Assembly (NCBI RefSeq): GCF_900635445.1
Contig: NZ_LR134117.1
Span: forward strand, 4,526,001-4,590,000
Source: Serratia odorifera
Lineage (GTDB): Bacteria; Pseudomonadota; Gammaproteobacteria; Enterobacterales; Enterobacteriaceae
Length of the DNA stretch: 64,000 bases
Direction: 5' to 3'
Below, in pieces: positions 1 to 10,025 of this stretch. The notes beneath the pieces were generated by a model. It saw only the letters and a list, made by a program, of their open reading frames with translations, made no database searches and had not been told where the DNA came from. The number at the start of each line of letters is the position of its first letter. Position 1 is the first letter of the stretch. The translations under genes were made by a program, and so were the position numbers.

Positions 1-13
1 AACGGCTGAACGA

Positions 14-259
14 TTACTCATACGGCCCGTGTCGCATATCAAACGGCAGCATAAAGGTGTCCACCACCATCGACAACGGCACGTCAATCACCGTTAGATA
101 ACGCCACGGCGTATCGCGTAAATCCCACTGCACGCCCGGATAATATTGATTGCCGTGCCCTGCACCCGGCACCGTACGGCTGATGATGCTGCCGCAGCCG
201 GACAAGACGACTGTCCCGAGTGCCAGCAATGCCAGACGGAGATAAAAACGTATCTTCAC
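14..259 (-). CDS. yceK: YceK-family small outer-membrane-type lipoprotein
   Basis: An 81-residue protein with a lipoprotein signal: a basic start, a hydrophobic stretch and the lipobox LSGC near residues 19-22. The rest is short and contains the pattern PGVQWD..DTP and a conserved DVPLS..DT..LPFD segment, typical of the YceK/DUF1375 family. It lies just downstream of opgH on the same strand, as in E. coli (opgG-opgH-yceK). The function of the family is unknown. The opgGH terminator lies between the two genes, so it may be transcribed separately. Confidence 0.85.
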   Translation of the reverse strand: MKIRFYLRLALLALGTVVLSGCGSIISRTVPGAGHGNQYYPGVQWDLRDTPWRYLTVIDVPLSMVVDTFMLPFDMRHGPYE

Positions 260-362
260 CCAATAGACCTATCTGCATGGTTGTTTCGGTATAAACAACC
301 TCCGCGCAAATTTTAACATAGTTCTTGCCGAGCCCAAGGTCAGCATTGCGTAAGTACCAACG

Positions 363-388
363 AAAAAGGGATGCGCCATGCGCATCCC
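363..388 (-). terminator. Rho-independent terminator of opgGH
   Basis: An 8-bp GC-rich stem (GGGATGCG / CGCATCCC) is followed on the minus strand by five T residues. It sits about 20 bases after the opgH stop codon. Confidence 0.8.
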
Positions 389-409
389 TGGGTAGCAAAC
401 GTTCAGCGA

Positions 410-2971
410 TTAACGCTGACCGCGTGGGTGTGCCAGATCGTTGTGTGGCAGCCGTTGATAGTGTTCACGCCAGCTTTCGCCCTCCGGCTGTAACCAGACG
501 CGCTGATGCAACCGCGACAACGCAACCGGGTCGCTCAACAGTTCAAGGCGTTTTGGCTTGGCCAGAGCGTCGGGGCCGACCTGCAACGCTTCGTTAACCC
601 GTTCTTCGCGTACCCGTTCGATGGCAGCACGCAGATGATGGCGGGCGGTAGCCATGGCCGCGGCCAGCGCATTGAAGGACGGATTGACCACCGCATGCAG
701 GAAACCGTCACGCAACGCGCGGTCGCGGTTCAGCTGCAGGTATTCTTCGGTGGCCACCAGCTCGCGTGGCGGCGAGTACTCTTCCGGGATCAGGAACAGC
801 TTGGCGCGTTTACTCTTCAGCCCCAACGTCGCTCGGCTGGACAGCACCGACACGAACGGCGACAGGATCAGCGAGAAGACAATCGGTGCCAGCCACCACA
901 GGAAACGCAGGTCCAGCCAGGCCATACCGCCTGCCCATACCAGCCCCAGCAGCATCTGCGAACCATGGCGCTTGAACGCCTCACCCCATGGCGTGTCGTC
1001 GTCGTCACGCTGTGGCGAGTTCCATACTACTTCCCAACCGAGGAAGGCGCTGACCACAAACACCGTATGGAACAACATGCGCACCGGCGCCAGCAGCACC
1101 GAGAACAGCATTTCCATCAGCATCGAAATCAGCAGGCGGAACGCGCCGCCGTATTCTTTGGCGCCCTTGGCCCAGATCAGCACGATGCTGAGCAGCTTCG
1201 GCAGGAACAACAGCACCAGGGTGGTGGAGAACAACGCTATCGCCAGTTCGGGACGCCACTGTGGCCATACCGGGAACAATTGCCGCGGCTGCAGGAAGTA
1301 CTGCGGTTCCATCAGCGTATGCACCACCTGAAGCGCGGTGGATAACGCCAGGAACATAAACCACAGCGGCGCCGACAGGTAAGACATCACGCCGGTCAGG
1401 AACACTGCACGGTGTACCGGGTGCATGCCCTTGACCAGGAACAGACGGAAGTTCATCAGGTTGCCATGGCACCAACGACGGTCACGCTTCAATTCATCCA
1501 GCAGGTTGGGCGGTAGTTCTTCGTAACTGCCCGGCAGATCGTAGGCTATCCACACCCCCCAACCGGCACGGCGCATCAGCGCCGCTTCGACGAAGTCATG
1601 TGACAGAATCGACCCGGCGAACGAGCCTTCACCCGGCAACGGTGCCAAAGCACAGTGCTCGATGAACGGTTTCACGCGGATAATCGCGTTGTGCCCCCAG
1701 TAGTGAGACTCACCCAACTGCCAGAAGTGCAGGCCGGCGGTAAACAGCGGGCCATAAACGCGGGTGGCAAACTGCTGCACGCGCGCATACAGCGTATCCA
1801 TGCCCGACGCTTTTGGCGCAGACTGGATGATGCCGGCGTTCGGATTGGCTTCCATCAGGCGAACCAGACCGGTCAGACACTCGCCGCTCATGACGCTGTC
1901 CGCGTCAAGGATTACCATGTAGCTGTATTCACCGCCCCAACGACGACAGAAGTCATCAATGTTACCGCTTTTGCGTTTAACGCGACGGCGGCGACGGCGA
2001 TAGAAGATACGGCCATGGCCATCAACGTCGCGGCACAGTTCCATCCAGGCCTTCTGTTCCGCCATGCAGATATCAGGATCGTAGCTGTCGCTCAGCACAT
2101 AAATATCAAAGTGATCCAATTGGCCAGTGGCCGCCACCGATTCATAAGTGGCGCGCAGCCCGGCGAACACGCGTTCAACGTCTTCGTTGCAGATAGGCAT
2201 GATCAACGCGGTGCGATGCTGTGGGTTGATCGGTTCGTCGCCCTTGATGGTGGAGGATATACTGTATTTATCCTTGCCAATCAGCAATTGCAGAAAGCCC
2301 ATCAGCGCGGTCCAGAATCCCGCCGACACCCAACAGAACAGAATGGCAAACAGGATCAGAATGCCGGTTTGCAGCACATAAGGCAGCAGTTGCAACACCG
2401 ACTGCATCAGATCCTGATCCAGCATGGCGATAGGATCGATCAACGCCCAGCCCTGATACGGCAAAATGGTTTTCATGTACCAGGTGGCAATACCGGTCTG
2501 AACCAGCATCAGGATCAGCAGCACATAACGACGCATCGAGCCGACGGTACGCCAGCGGTTTTCCGCAGCGGCTTCTTCCTTGCTGACATGCCTATTATGC
2601 GGCGCACGCCCCAGCAGCGAATCCCAAAAACGGGCCACCGGATTGGTGCGCCAGGCTTCAGGGAACATGCTGGTACGCTTGATCGGCGGCGTGGCCTGCA
2701 AAATGGTGCGCCCTTCCGCATCCGTATCGAAGTTGTCGTCGCTGAGCGCATCCGGCCAGGCGGTCTGGATACGGCTTTTCACCGACGCCAGCGCCACGTC
2801 GTCAGCCGACAGCGCGCCGACATTGGCATCGGCAGCGCCCATCTGGCGGTGCAGAGTAACCAGCGCCGGCTCATCACCGGCGTCAAGTTGTTGGGTGAGC
2901 GCCCCTGACCGCGCATCGGTCAGGGGCATTGCCGCAAGATAATCCTGGGCAGATTGAGTCGTCTTATTCAT
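410..2971 (-). CDS. opgH: Glucans biosynthesis glucosyltransferase H
   Basis: Inner-membrane glycosyltransferase that polymerises glucose from UDP-glucose into the beta-1,2-linked backbone of osmoregulated periplasmic glucans and moves it across the membrane. It is 853 residues with the start MNKTTQS, which matches E. coli OpgH; an upstream in-frame ATG at 3016 would lie inside opgG and is rejected. Two hydrophobic segments near residues 140-220 precede the cytosolic GT2 domain, in which the acid motifs ILDADS and SHDFVEA and the motif RRWCHGN (Q/RxxRW type) are visible. Several membrane segments follow. The start overlaps the end of opgG by 8 bases, so translation is probably coupled. Confidence 0.97.
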   Translation of the reverse strand: MNKTTQSAQDYLAAMPLTDARSGALTQQLDAGDEPALVTLHRQMGAADANVGALSADDVALASVKSRIQTAWPDALSDDNFDTDAEGRTILQATPPIKRTSMFPEAWRTNPVARFWDSLLGRAPHNRHVSKEEAAAENRWRTVGSMRRYVLLILMLVQTGIATWYMKTILPYQGWALIDPIAMLDQDLMQSVLQLLPYVLQTGILILFAILFCWVSAGFWTALMGFLQLLIGKDKYSISSTIKGDEPINPQHRTALIMPICNEDVERVFAGLRATYESVAATGQLDHFDIYVLSDSYDPDICMAEQKAWMELCRDVDGHGRIFYRRRRRRVKRKSGNIDDFCRRWGGEYSYMVILDADSVMSGECLTGLVRLMEANPNAGIIQSAPKASGMDTLYARVQQFATRVYGPLFTAGLHFWQLGESHYWGHNAIIRVKPFIEHCALAPLPGEGSFAGSILSHDFVEAALMRRAGWGVWIAYDLPGSYEELPPNLLDELKRDRRWCHGNLMNFRLFLVKGMHPVHRAVFLTGVMSYLSAPLWFMFLALSTALQVVHTLMEPQYFLQPRQLFPVWPQWRPELAIALFSTTLVLLFLPKLLSIVLIWAKGAKEYGGAFRLLISMLMEMLFSVLLAPVRMLFHTVFVVSAFLGWEVVWNSPQRDDDDTPWGEAFKRHGSQMLLGLVWAGGMAWLDLRFLWWLAPIVFSLILSPFVSVLSSRATLGLKSKRAKLFLIPEEYSPPRELVATEEYLQLNRDRALRDGFLHAVVNPSFNALAAAMATARHHLRAAIERVREERVNEALQVGPDALAKPKRLELLSDPVALSRLHQRVWLQPEGESWREHYQRLPHNDLAHPRGQR

Positions 2972-4559
2972 TGGCAGGCAGCTGATTGCTCCAGGTTTCC
3001 GACAGGGTCTTGTCACCGTTGACCAGCGCAGCGCGCATTTCTACCGGCTTCTTGTCGTCTTTCACTTTAAGGCGCAGCGTTAAACGCCAGCCTTTGGTGA
3101 CTGGATTATAGCGTACATTGTTTTCCACCAGCTCGCCGTTGTCGCCGACGCTGACTTGCGAAGCAACCGGCGTGTTGGCGTCAAGACCGGCCAGCACAGG
3201 GCCCACGAAGTCCACCAGGAACGCCACGCTGCCATCCGGTTCACGGATCAGGTTGGACTGCTTCACGTCGCCGGTAGAGCGCATGGTCTGGCTCACGTAG
3301 GCAATATCCTGTGAATGCAGCTTGTCTTCATCGCGAGTGAAATGCAGGCGGTAATTCAGCGCCAGCGGCGTTTTCGCATCTGGCAGTACGTCTGGAGTCC
3401 AGAACGCCACAATGTTGTCGTTGGTTTCATCCGCCGTCGGGATTTCCACCAGCTCGACCTTGCCCTTGCCCCAATCACCGCGCGGTTCTACCCAGGCGCT
3501 TGGACGCTGGTCATAGCGATCGTCCAGATCTTCATAATCCTTGAAGTTACGGCCGCGTTGCAGCAGACCGAAGCCTTTTGGATGTTCGATGGTATAGGTG
3601 CTGACCGAAAGATGCTTCGGATTGTTCAGCGGACGCCAGATCCATTCGCCGTTGCCAGCGTGAATCGACAGACCGTTGGAATCATGCAGCGCCGGACGGT
3701 AGTTCAGCGTTGGCGACGGCTGGTTCGGACCAAACAGGAACATGCTGGTTAATGGCGCGATGCCCAGTTTGCCCACTTTGTCGCGCAGGAACACTTTGGA
3801 CTGTACGTCGACCACGCTGTCTCGGCCCGGATAGACCACGAAGCGATAGGCGCCGGTGGCGCGCGGCGAATCCAGCAGCGCATAGATAACCAGATGCTTG
3901 TCGCCGGCCTTAGGGCGCTCAATCCAGTATTCGCGGAAGCGTGGGAATTCCTCACCGGATGGCAACGCGGTGTCAATCGCCAGACCGCGCGCGGAAAGTC
4001 CGTACACCTGGCCCTTGCCCACCACGCGGAAGTAGCTGGCGCCCAGCATGCTCATGATTTCATCGTTTTTGTCTGCGCTGTTGATCGGATACAGCACTTT
4101 GAAACCGGCAAAGCCCAGATTCTTAACCGATTCAGGATCGTGCTTGACCGAACCGAAGTTGAAATAATCTGCGCTGTACTTGATTTGCTTGACGGTATTG
4201 GCGGTGACTTCGTTGATCTTCACCGGCGTGTCGAAGTACATCCCTTGATGATAAAACTCAAGCTTGAAAGGGGTTTTCAGCTTGTTCCAATAGGCTTTAT
4301 CGTGATTGAACTGGATTTGCTGGTAATCCGCGAACTTCATGTCACGGAATTGAGAAGGAAGGTTGCTCTTCGGGGCTTCAAACCCCTTACCCGCCAGTTG
4401 CTGCGCCTGCTTGGCCACATCATCGATGGAAAAGGCCCATGCCTGCGCGGAAAACAGCGTGAACAATACGGTCGTAGCACCTAACCAACGGACGCCCTTG
4501 GCGCGTGGTTGTCTGGATAAATTATTAACTAGCACATCCCCCCCTATTCGTGTGCTCAA
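2964..4559 (-). CDS. opgG: Glucans biosynthesis protein G, periplasmic
   Basis: Periplasmic protein needed to build or branch osmoregulated periplasmic glucans made by OpgH. It is 531 residues in the long reading, with a signal peptide ending in AQAWA, then the mature start FSIDDVAKQAQ, which matches E. coli OpgG almost exactly. The N-terminus is about 20 residues longer than in E. coli; the true start could be the first ATG or a later non-ATG codon. It forms an operon with opgH and is divergent from opgC, so the whole glucan locus radiates from one intergenic region. Confidence 0.96.
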   Translation of the reverse strand: MSTRIGGDVLVNNLSRQPRAKGVRWLGATTVLFTLFSAQAWAFSIDDVAKQAQQLAGKGFEAPKSNLPSQFRDMKFADYQQIQFNHDKAYWNKLKTPFKLEFYHQGMYFDTPVKINEVTANTVKQIKYSADYFNFGSVKHDPESVKNLGFAGFKVLYPINSADKNDEIMSMLGASYFRVVGKGQVYGLSARGLAIDTALPSGEEFPRFREYWIERPKAGDKHLVIYALLDSPRATGAYRFVVYPGRDSVVDVQSKVFLRDKVGKLGIAPLTSMFLFGPNQPSPTLNYRPALHDSNGLSIHAGNGEWIWRPLNNPKHLSVSTYTIEHPKGFGLLQRGRNFKDYEDLDDRYDQRPSAWVEPRGDWGKGKVELVEIPTADETNDNIVAFWTPDVLPDAKTPLALNYRLHFTRDEDKLHSQDIAYVSQTMRSTGDVKQSNLIREPDGSVAFLVDFVGPVLAGLDANTPVASQVSVGDNGELVENNVRYNPVTKGWRLTLRLKVKDDKKPVEMRAALVNGDKTLSETWSNQLPANE

Positions 4560-4795
4560 ATCATTTAAAATCCATATTAATGGATTATTCAGCTTTCCGA
4601 CAACATGAGAAATGAATGGTTCATGTTTATGGCTCAGAGTTTAGGCAGCTGAAGAAACCCCAGCGTACCAAGCCCGGCAGCAAGACGCTATGGAAAATTA
4701 TGAATCGGTATAGTAGGGTTTGGGCTGCGATTTAACGCATGCTGACTTAATAAGCAGGTTAATGACGGTTCAATAAAAATTATCAGCGGTAATCT
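4560..4795. promoter_or_regulatory. Divergent opgG/opgC regulatory region
   Basis: 236 bases between the divergent starts of opgG and opgC. It is AT-rich beside both genes and must hold both promoters. In E. coli opgGH is osmoregulated; no specific operator could be assigned here by eye. Confidence 0.5.
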
Positions 4796-5926
4796 ATGAC
4801 AAACGGCAGCAACCAACGCGAGTTTTTTCTTGATTCAATCCGAGCGTATTTAATGTTGCTCGGCGTTCCTTTTCATCTTTCTCTGATTTACTCCAGCCAC
4901 GGCTGGGCGGTCAACAGCGCCAGCCCGTCGTTCTCGCTGACGGTGCTGAACGACGTGATCCACGCCTTTCGCATGCAGGTGTTCTTTATCATTTCCGGCT
5001 ACTTTTCCTTTATGCTGTACCAGCGCTATGAGCGCCGCCGCTGGCTGAAGGTAAGGCTGGAACGCGTGGTCATTCCGCTGCTGAGCTCGATACCATTAAT
5101 AACCATTCCACAGTTCTTTATGCTGAAATATTTCACGGATAAATTAAACGGCTGGAATGCGTTTTCCCTGTACGGAAAAATAAATGTAACAATTTGGGAA
5201 TTGGTTTCACACCTGTGGTTTTTATTAACCCTGGCGTTGTTAACCTGCGTTTGCTTTTATCTGTTTCGCCGAATTAAGGCGATTGCTACCCCCATTGCGC
5301 CCTACCCGATCAATCGCATGACTAATTTAGGAAAGATCTTACTTTATTTCCTACTATATGCGCTGCTCTATTCAACGGCACACCGGATTATTTTAACCTT
5401 CGCGCCGCAGATCCTGCCCAACGCGGTGTTCAACTTCGTGGTGATGGAAACCCTGTTCTATCTGCCGTTCTTCGTGCTTGGCGCCTACGCCTTCAAGTAC
5501 GCATGGCTTAAAGACATTTTCCTCAAGCCATCGCCGTGGGCGGTGCTGGGGTCGCTGCTGTTGTTCATCGCCTATATGCTGAACCAGAAACTGCTGGCGC
5601 ACAGCGACTTTATGTTTGAAATTGAAATCATCATCAAGGCGCTACTAGGTATCCTGATGACCAACGTGGTGTTTTCATTTGGCCATGCGCTGCTGAATCA
5701 ACATTCGCCGCGCATTACTTATCTGGTCAACGCCTCACTGTTCATCTATTTGGTACACCACCCGCTGACGCTGATATATGGCGCCTTTATCACGCCTTAT
5801 ATTGGCAATAATCTGCTGGGCTTTACGCTGGGACTGGTGTTTGTCTTTGGCCTGGCCTTTGCCTTATATGAAGCACACAAGCGCGTACCATTACTGAAAT
5901 TTCTATTTTCCGGCAAACCGCAATAG
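4796..5926 (+). CDS. opgC: Glucan succinyltransferase OpgC
   Basis: Integral membrane acyltransferase (acyltransferase-3 family, about ten membrane segments) that adds succinyl groups to periplasmic glucans. It is 376 residues. The N-terminal family signature is FFLDSIRAYLMLLGVPFHLSL, with the family histidine in PFH, and a later segment reads FRMQVFFIISGYFS. It resembles E. coli OpgC along its length and lies divergent from opgG, the usual arrangement. Confidence 0.93.
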   Translation: MTNGSNQREFFLDSIRAYLMLLGVPFHLSLIYSSHGWAVNSASPSFSLTVLNDVIHAFRMQVFFIISGYFSFMLYQRYERRRWLKVRLERVVIPLLSSIPLITIPQFFMLKYFTDKLNGWNAFSLYGKINVTIWELVSHLWFLLTLALLTCVCFYLFRRIKAIATPIAPYPINRMTNLGKILLYFLLYALLYSTAHRIILTFAPQILPNAVFNFVVMETLFYLPFFVLGAYAFKYAWLKDIFLKPSPWAVLGSLLLFIAYMLNQKLLAHSDFMFEIEIIIKALLGILMTNVVFSFGHALLNQHSPRITYLVNASLFIYLVHHPLTLIYGAFITPYIGNNLLGFTLGLVFVFGLAFALYEAHKRVPLLKFLFSGKPQ

Positions 5927-6141
5927 GCTTGCCCAACCAGGCCAACCAGGGGAAGCGCGCTTCCCCTCACCTCTCGCCAATCGGTAAACGACGCTGACCG
6001 TTGACCTGCGAAGCAAGTGTTATTCCGCCATTCCTAATCATTTTCTGAAAAGCTGCGTTTTGCGATTCAGCTCCGTTGTAAAACCCCAATGCCCGGCTAC
6101 GCTTTCTACACGATCGATTTACCATAAATATAGGGTTAATA

Positions 6142-7158
6142 ATGAGAGAAGCTTGGGTAGATTATGCCAAAGGGATCGGCATTATTCTGGTGGTCTTCGG
6201 CCACGTCAATCGTGGTTTGTACAGCGCCGGCATTCAGTTTTCGGACGCGTCCTACCAGCTGTTGGACAGCGTGATCTACAGTTTCCATATGCCGCTGTTT
6301 TTCTTCCTGTCCGGGCTGTTCTTCGCGCCGTCGTTGAATCGCAAAGGCAAAACACGGTTTATCATCAGCAAGATTGACACCATTGTCTATCCGTACATCA
6401 TCTGGTCATTGTTGCAGGGCAGTATCGAAGTAGTGCTGTCCCGCTATACCAACAACCCCTCCAGCTTTTCCGATGTGCTGATGCTGTTTACCCATCCACG
6501 CGCACAGTTCTGGTTCCTGTATGCGCTGTTCGTGATTTTTGTGGTAGCCACGCTGCTGTATAAAAAGGACAAGTTCCACCTGATACTGCCGGTGATGATC
6601 GTGATTTCCGCCGCGCTGTATATTTATCAAAACAGCCTGGGGAATTTTGCCCACTTTGATTACATCACTCGCTTTATGATCTTCTTCCTGCTTGGCGCGT
6701 TGGCGATTCGCTACGCCTCGGCGATTGCCAATGTCGGCATGGGTGTCGCCGGATTGGCGTTGGTGGCCTTTGTGGTACTGGAATGGCTATTCCATGGCTA
6801 TTTGGGGCTCAATTATACCGATACCGGCATCATGTCGTTACTGCTCGCCATCGTGGCAATTGCCTTTATCGTCTGCCTGTCGGTGTTGCTGGCACGGCGC
6901 GATCTGGCATGGCTGCGTAAGCTGGGCGAATTGAGCATGGTGATTTACCTGATGCACATTCTTGCCGGTAGTGGCCTGCGCATTGCCCTCAGCAAAGGCT
7001 TGCACGTCGACAACTGGGCTATCCACGTTATCGCCGGCACGCTGTTTGGCCTGATTGCCCCGGTAATCGCCTATTACGTCATTACTCGCCTGCATCTTAC
7101 CTTCCTGCTGGAGCGGCCACATATCTCGTGGCTACAGCGCAAGGTCAAAACACCATAA
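6142..7158 (+). CDS. Acyltransferase-3 family membrane protein
   Basis: A 338-residue polytopic membrane protein with the acyltransferase-3 signature WVDYAKGIGIILVVFGHV, containing the key histidine, and the second motif FHMPLFFFLSGLFF. It resembles O-acetyltransferases that act on sugars or lipids. It is about 215 bases after opgC in the same direction, so it could modify periplasmic glucans too, but its substrate cannot be read from the sequence. Whether it shares a transcript with opgC is unclear. Confidence 0.8.
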   Translation: MREAWVDYAKGIGIILVVFGHVNRGLYSAGIQFSDASYQLLDSVIYSFHMPLFFFLSGLFFAPSLNRKGKTRFIISKIDTIVYPYIIWSLLQGSIEVVLSRYTNNPSSFSDVLMLFTHPRAQFWFLYALFVIFVVATLLYKKDKFHLILPVMIVISAALYIYQNSLGNFAHFDYITRFMIFFLLGALAIRYASAIANVGMGVAGLALVAFVVLEWLFHGYLGLNYTDTGIMSLLLAIVAIAFIVCLSVLLARRDLAWLRKLGELSMVIYLMHILAGSGLRIALSKGLHVDNWAIHVIAGTLFGLIAPVIAYYVITRLHLTFLLERPHISWLQRKVKTP

Positions 7159-7167
7159 CGTATTAAC

Positions 7168-7189
7168 CAGGGGCGATGTCGCGCCCCTG
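7168..7189 (+). terminator. Hairpin after the acyltransferase gene
   Basis: An 8-bp perfect stem CAGGGGCG / CGCCCCTG with a 6-base loop lies ten bases past the stop codon. The T-tract after it is poor. Confidence 0.6.
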
Positions 7190-7469
7190 TCCCCCTGCCG
7201 CAAAATGCCACAAACCCGATATAATCTATTTTCGCCTCCAATATTATTCAGGCTGACAAAGCACGCATTGCTCATCTCAAGGAGCAGAACTGCGGCAAAG
7301 TCATACTGGAGTATATGGCAGCGAGTTGTTATAACTGCTTTGCATAAGTGGAAATCCACATCCCTGCCTTACGGTAGCGATTGGGCTCAATGAACCCTAA
7401 GGGACGACAGCGCCACTCAATTGGCGGTGCTGGCATTAGCGCCCTTCCGTCACGACAGAGAGGATTTTT
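7190..7469 (+). other. Leader region of the 74-residue protein gene
   Basis: 280 bases with no convincing gene. The 3' half can fold a stem (AGCGCCAC / GGCGGTGCT, around 7409-7432) shortly before the next start codon, so it may be a structured 5' leader. A 62-codon reading frame at 7205 has no clear ribosome site and no familiar features. Confidence 0.35.
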
Positions 7470-7694
7470 ATGACCGACAACAACACCGAAGCACAGCAAG
7501 CCGAGCCGGCCAACACCACATTGCTAAAGATTCTGGGCAGGCTGCTGTCAGCATTGGACGCGTCCATCAGCGGCAAAGATCGCAGCATTCTGGTACACGA
7601 CCTGGCCAACTTCAATCTGGACGGCGTTTCTGAAGGCGAACGCAAGCTGGCCTCTGAATTGATCAGGCGAGCCCTGCAATCCCTCGATCACTGA
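7470..7694 (+). CDS. Small conserved-looking protein of unknown function
   Basis: A 74-residue soluble protein with a good ribosome site (GAGAGGA, seven bases before the ATG) and a strong terminator after it. The first 16 residues are polar; the rest, from LLKILGRLLSALDAS to LIRRALQSL, looks like two or three amphipathic helices. The spacing of hydrophobic residues and the ending RRALQSL faintly recall YmgB/AriR-like small regulators, but this is too weak to assign. Confidence 0.65.
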   Translation: MTDNNTEAQQAEPANTTLLKILGRLLSALDASISGKDRSILVHDLANFNLDGVSEGERKLASELIRRALQSLDH

Positions 7695-7710
7695 GCGGCC
7701 ATTTCTACCA

Positions 7711-7744
7711 ACCATTAAATCCCCTATGGGGTTTAATGGTTTTA
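7711..7744 (+). terminator. Terminator
   Basis: ACCATTAAA / TTTAATGGT outer stem with a CCCC/GGGG inner stem, then TTTTA. It follows the 74-residue protein gene by 16 bases. Confidence 0.8.
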
Positions 7745-7982
7745 TCCGCCGGACAACCATCATGATTCTTCCCTACATTCATTTTCAAGCGACTGATATA
7801 AATAAACAAACCAGGAAACAACGTTACTTTTAACGTTCTTGTCGGTGTTTTCCTGCCACAGTGACAATAAAAGTCAAAATCTGGCCAAATCAGCCTTGGC
7901 GTTTTACCCGGGAAACAGGCTATCATTAGCAGGCCGAGGCGCGACCGCGCACCGCGTTAACCAGCCAAAGGAGAAGGTCATT

Positions 7983-9704
7983 TTGGATGCCAGCACGATC
8001 AACAGTTTGTTTATTATCGGCGCCGTGTTGGTAGGGGCCAGTATCCTCCTCAGCTCTTTCTCATCACGTCTTGGCATCCCCATTCTGGTTATCTTCCTGG
8101 CAATCGGCATGCTGGCCGGCGTTGACGGCATTGGCGGCATTCCTTTTGACAATTATCCCGTGGCCTATCTGGTCAGTAACCTGGCGCTGGCGGTGATTCT
8201 GCTTGACGGCGGCATGCGTACGCGCGTCAGTTCTTTCCGCGTTGCCTTATGGCCGGCCCTGTCATTGGCCACGGTCGGCGTGGTGATCACCGCCGGGTTA
8301 ACCGGGCTGGCAGCCGCCTGGTTATTTAATATCGATCTGATCCAGGGGCTGTTGATCGGCGCCATTATTGGTTCAACCGACGCCGCGGCGGTATTTTCGC
8401 TGTTGGGTGGCAAAGGGTTAAACGAACGCGTTGGAGCCACACTGGAAATCGAGTCCGGCAGTAACGATCCGATGGCGGTTTTTTTGACCATTACGCTGAT
8501 CGCAATGATTTCGGCCGGAGAAACCACCCTCAGTTGGAGCTTCCCGCTGCATTTACTGCAACAGTTCGGCATGGGGATCATTTTTGGTCTCGGCGGTGGC
8601 TGGTTGCTGATGGCGTTGATTAACCGCATCAAATTGCCCGAAGGGCTATACCCTCTGCTGGCAGTCAGCGGTGGTATCTTGATATTTGCGCTGACCACCG
8701 CGTTAAACGGCAGCGGCATTCTGGCGGTGTACCTGTGCGGGCTGATGCTCGGCAATCGGCCGATTCGCAACCGCCATGGCATCGTGCAGACGTTTGACGG
8801 CCTGGCCTGGCTGAGCCAAATCGCCATGTTCCTGGTGCTCGGCCTGTTGCTGACGCCTAGCAATCTGCTGCCGATTGCCGTGCCGGCTCTGCTGTTGTCG
8901 TTGTGGATGATCCTGTTCGCCCGCCCGATTTCGGTATTCCTGGGCCTGCTGCCGTTTCGTAACTTCACCCTGCGTGAAAGGGTATTTATTTCCTGGGTTG
9001 GCCTGCGCGGCGCCGTGCCGGTCATTCTGGCAGTATTCCCAATGATGGCCGGCTTGCCAAACGCCCATCTGTTCTTTAACGTCGCCTTCTTCGTGGTGCT
9101 GGTTTCGCTGTTGCTGCAAGGCACCACGCTGGCTTTTGCCGCCAGGAAAGCCAAAGTGGTGGTACCACCGGCGCTAACGCCCATTTCGCGCGTTGGTCTG
9201 GATATTCATCCGGAAAACCAGTGGGAGCAGTTTATCTACCAATTGTCGGCCGACAACTGGTGCGTGGGTGCCGCGCTACGCGAATTGAAAATGCCACCGG
9301 GTACCCGCATCGCTGCGCTGTTTCGCGGTAAGGAACTGCTGCACCCAAGCGGCAGCACCCGCCTGCGCGAACAGGATATTCTGTGCGTCATCGGCCATGA
9401 GCATGACTTGCCAACGCTGGGCAAGCTGTTCAGCCATGCTCCGCCCGTCACGCTCGACGCCCGCTTCTTCGGCGATTTTATTTTGCAATCAGATGCCCGC
9501 TTGAGCGATATTTCGCAGATTTATGGTTTGAATCTGCAGGAAGGCGTTGATGAACAGCAAACGCTGGGGCAGTTCGTGCTGCAGATGATTGGTGGCGAAC
9601 CGGTGGTGGGTGACCATATTGAATGGGACGGCCTTACCTGGACCATCGCCGAAATGGAAGGCAATCAGGTCAGCAAGATTGGCGTAAAAATCGGCGACGA
9701 TTAA
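7983..9704 (+). CDS. cvrA: K+/H+ antiporter of the CPA1 (NhaP2) family
   Basis: Inner-membrane antiporter that exports potassium in exchange for protons and helps cell volume and osmotic control. The reading frame is open further upstream, but the E. coli homologue starts at MDATTI, which aligns with a TTG codon at 7983 giving LDASTI; an AAGGAGAAGG ribosome site lies just before it. The product is 573 residues (E. coli about 578). Residues 1-390 hold about 12 membrane helices, including the ion site ESGSNDPMAV. The C-terminus carries a TrkA-C/RCK-like domain and a final CorC/HlyC-type transporter-associated domain. Confidence 0.93.
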   Translation: MDASTINSLFIIGAVLVGASILLSSFSSRLGIPILVIFLAIGMLAGVDGIGGIPFDNYPVAYLVSNLALAVILLDGGMRTRVSSFRVALWPALSLATVGVVITAGLTGLAAAWLFNIDLIQGLLIGAIIGSTDAAAVFSLLGGKGLNERVGATLEIESGSNDPMAVFLTITLIAMISAGETTLSWSFPLHLLQQFGMGIIFGLGGGWLLMALINRIKLPEGLYPLLAVSGGILIFALTTALNGSGILAVYLCGLMLGNRPIRNRHGIVQTFDGLAWLSQIAMFLVLGLLLTPSNLLPIAVPALLLSLWMILFARPISVFLGLLPFRNFTLRERVFISWVGLRGAVPVILAVFPMMAGLPNAHLFFNVAFFVVLVSLLLQGTTLAFAARKAKVVVPPALTPISRVGLDIHPENQWEQFIYQLSADNWCVGAALRELKMPPGTRIAALFRGKELLHPSGSTRLREQDILCVIGHEHDLPTLGKLFSHAPPVTLDARFFGDFILQSDARLSDISQIYGLNLQEGVDEQQTLGQFVLQMIGGEPVVGDHIEWDGLTWTIAEMEGNQVSKIGVKIGDD

Positions 9705-9720
9705 CCACTGCCGTCGTTGA

Positions 9721-9753
9721 GGCTGCACCGGTGATCTAACCCGTCGTGCAGCC
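9721..9753 (+). terminator. Hairpin after cvrA
   Basis: Perfect 8-bp stem GGCTGCAC / GTGCAGCC, 16 bases after the cvrA stop. There is no T-tract, so termination strength is uncertain. Confidence 0.45.
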
Positions 9754-10025
9754 CGGCAAACCGCTGCCGCCTTCGACAGCCCTCTGGCGACTCTGCCGAC
9801 TTCGAGTCTCCTGACGCAGCCCGGTCGAATACGCCGCTCAAGGCCGCTGGCCACGCTAGAGCCGCTTTCGCCACCTCAAGACAAACAACGCGAACAGTTC
9901 TGGAACTTATGGCGATAGGAAAGCTCATAATACTGGCAATAATAAAACGCTGACCTTAGCGCGGTAAAATGCACCGGGAAGCCGAGCCGGCACCGGGGAA
10001 CACGCAGGTAATTGTAGGTATTGGT

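Noticed and set aside
506..2908. Long plus-strand reading frames opposite opgH
   Set aside because: They lie opposite a strongly supported gene, have no ribosome sites and have low-complexity Gln/Arg-rich translations typical of antisense frames in GC-rich DNA.
8165..9184. 339-codon minus-strand frame opposite cvrA
   Set aside because: It is fully inside cvrA on the other strand, has a low-complexity Ser/Arg/Pro composition and no ribosome site.
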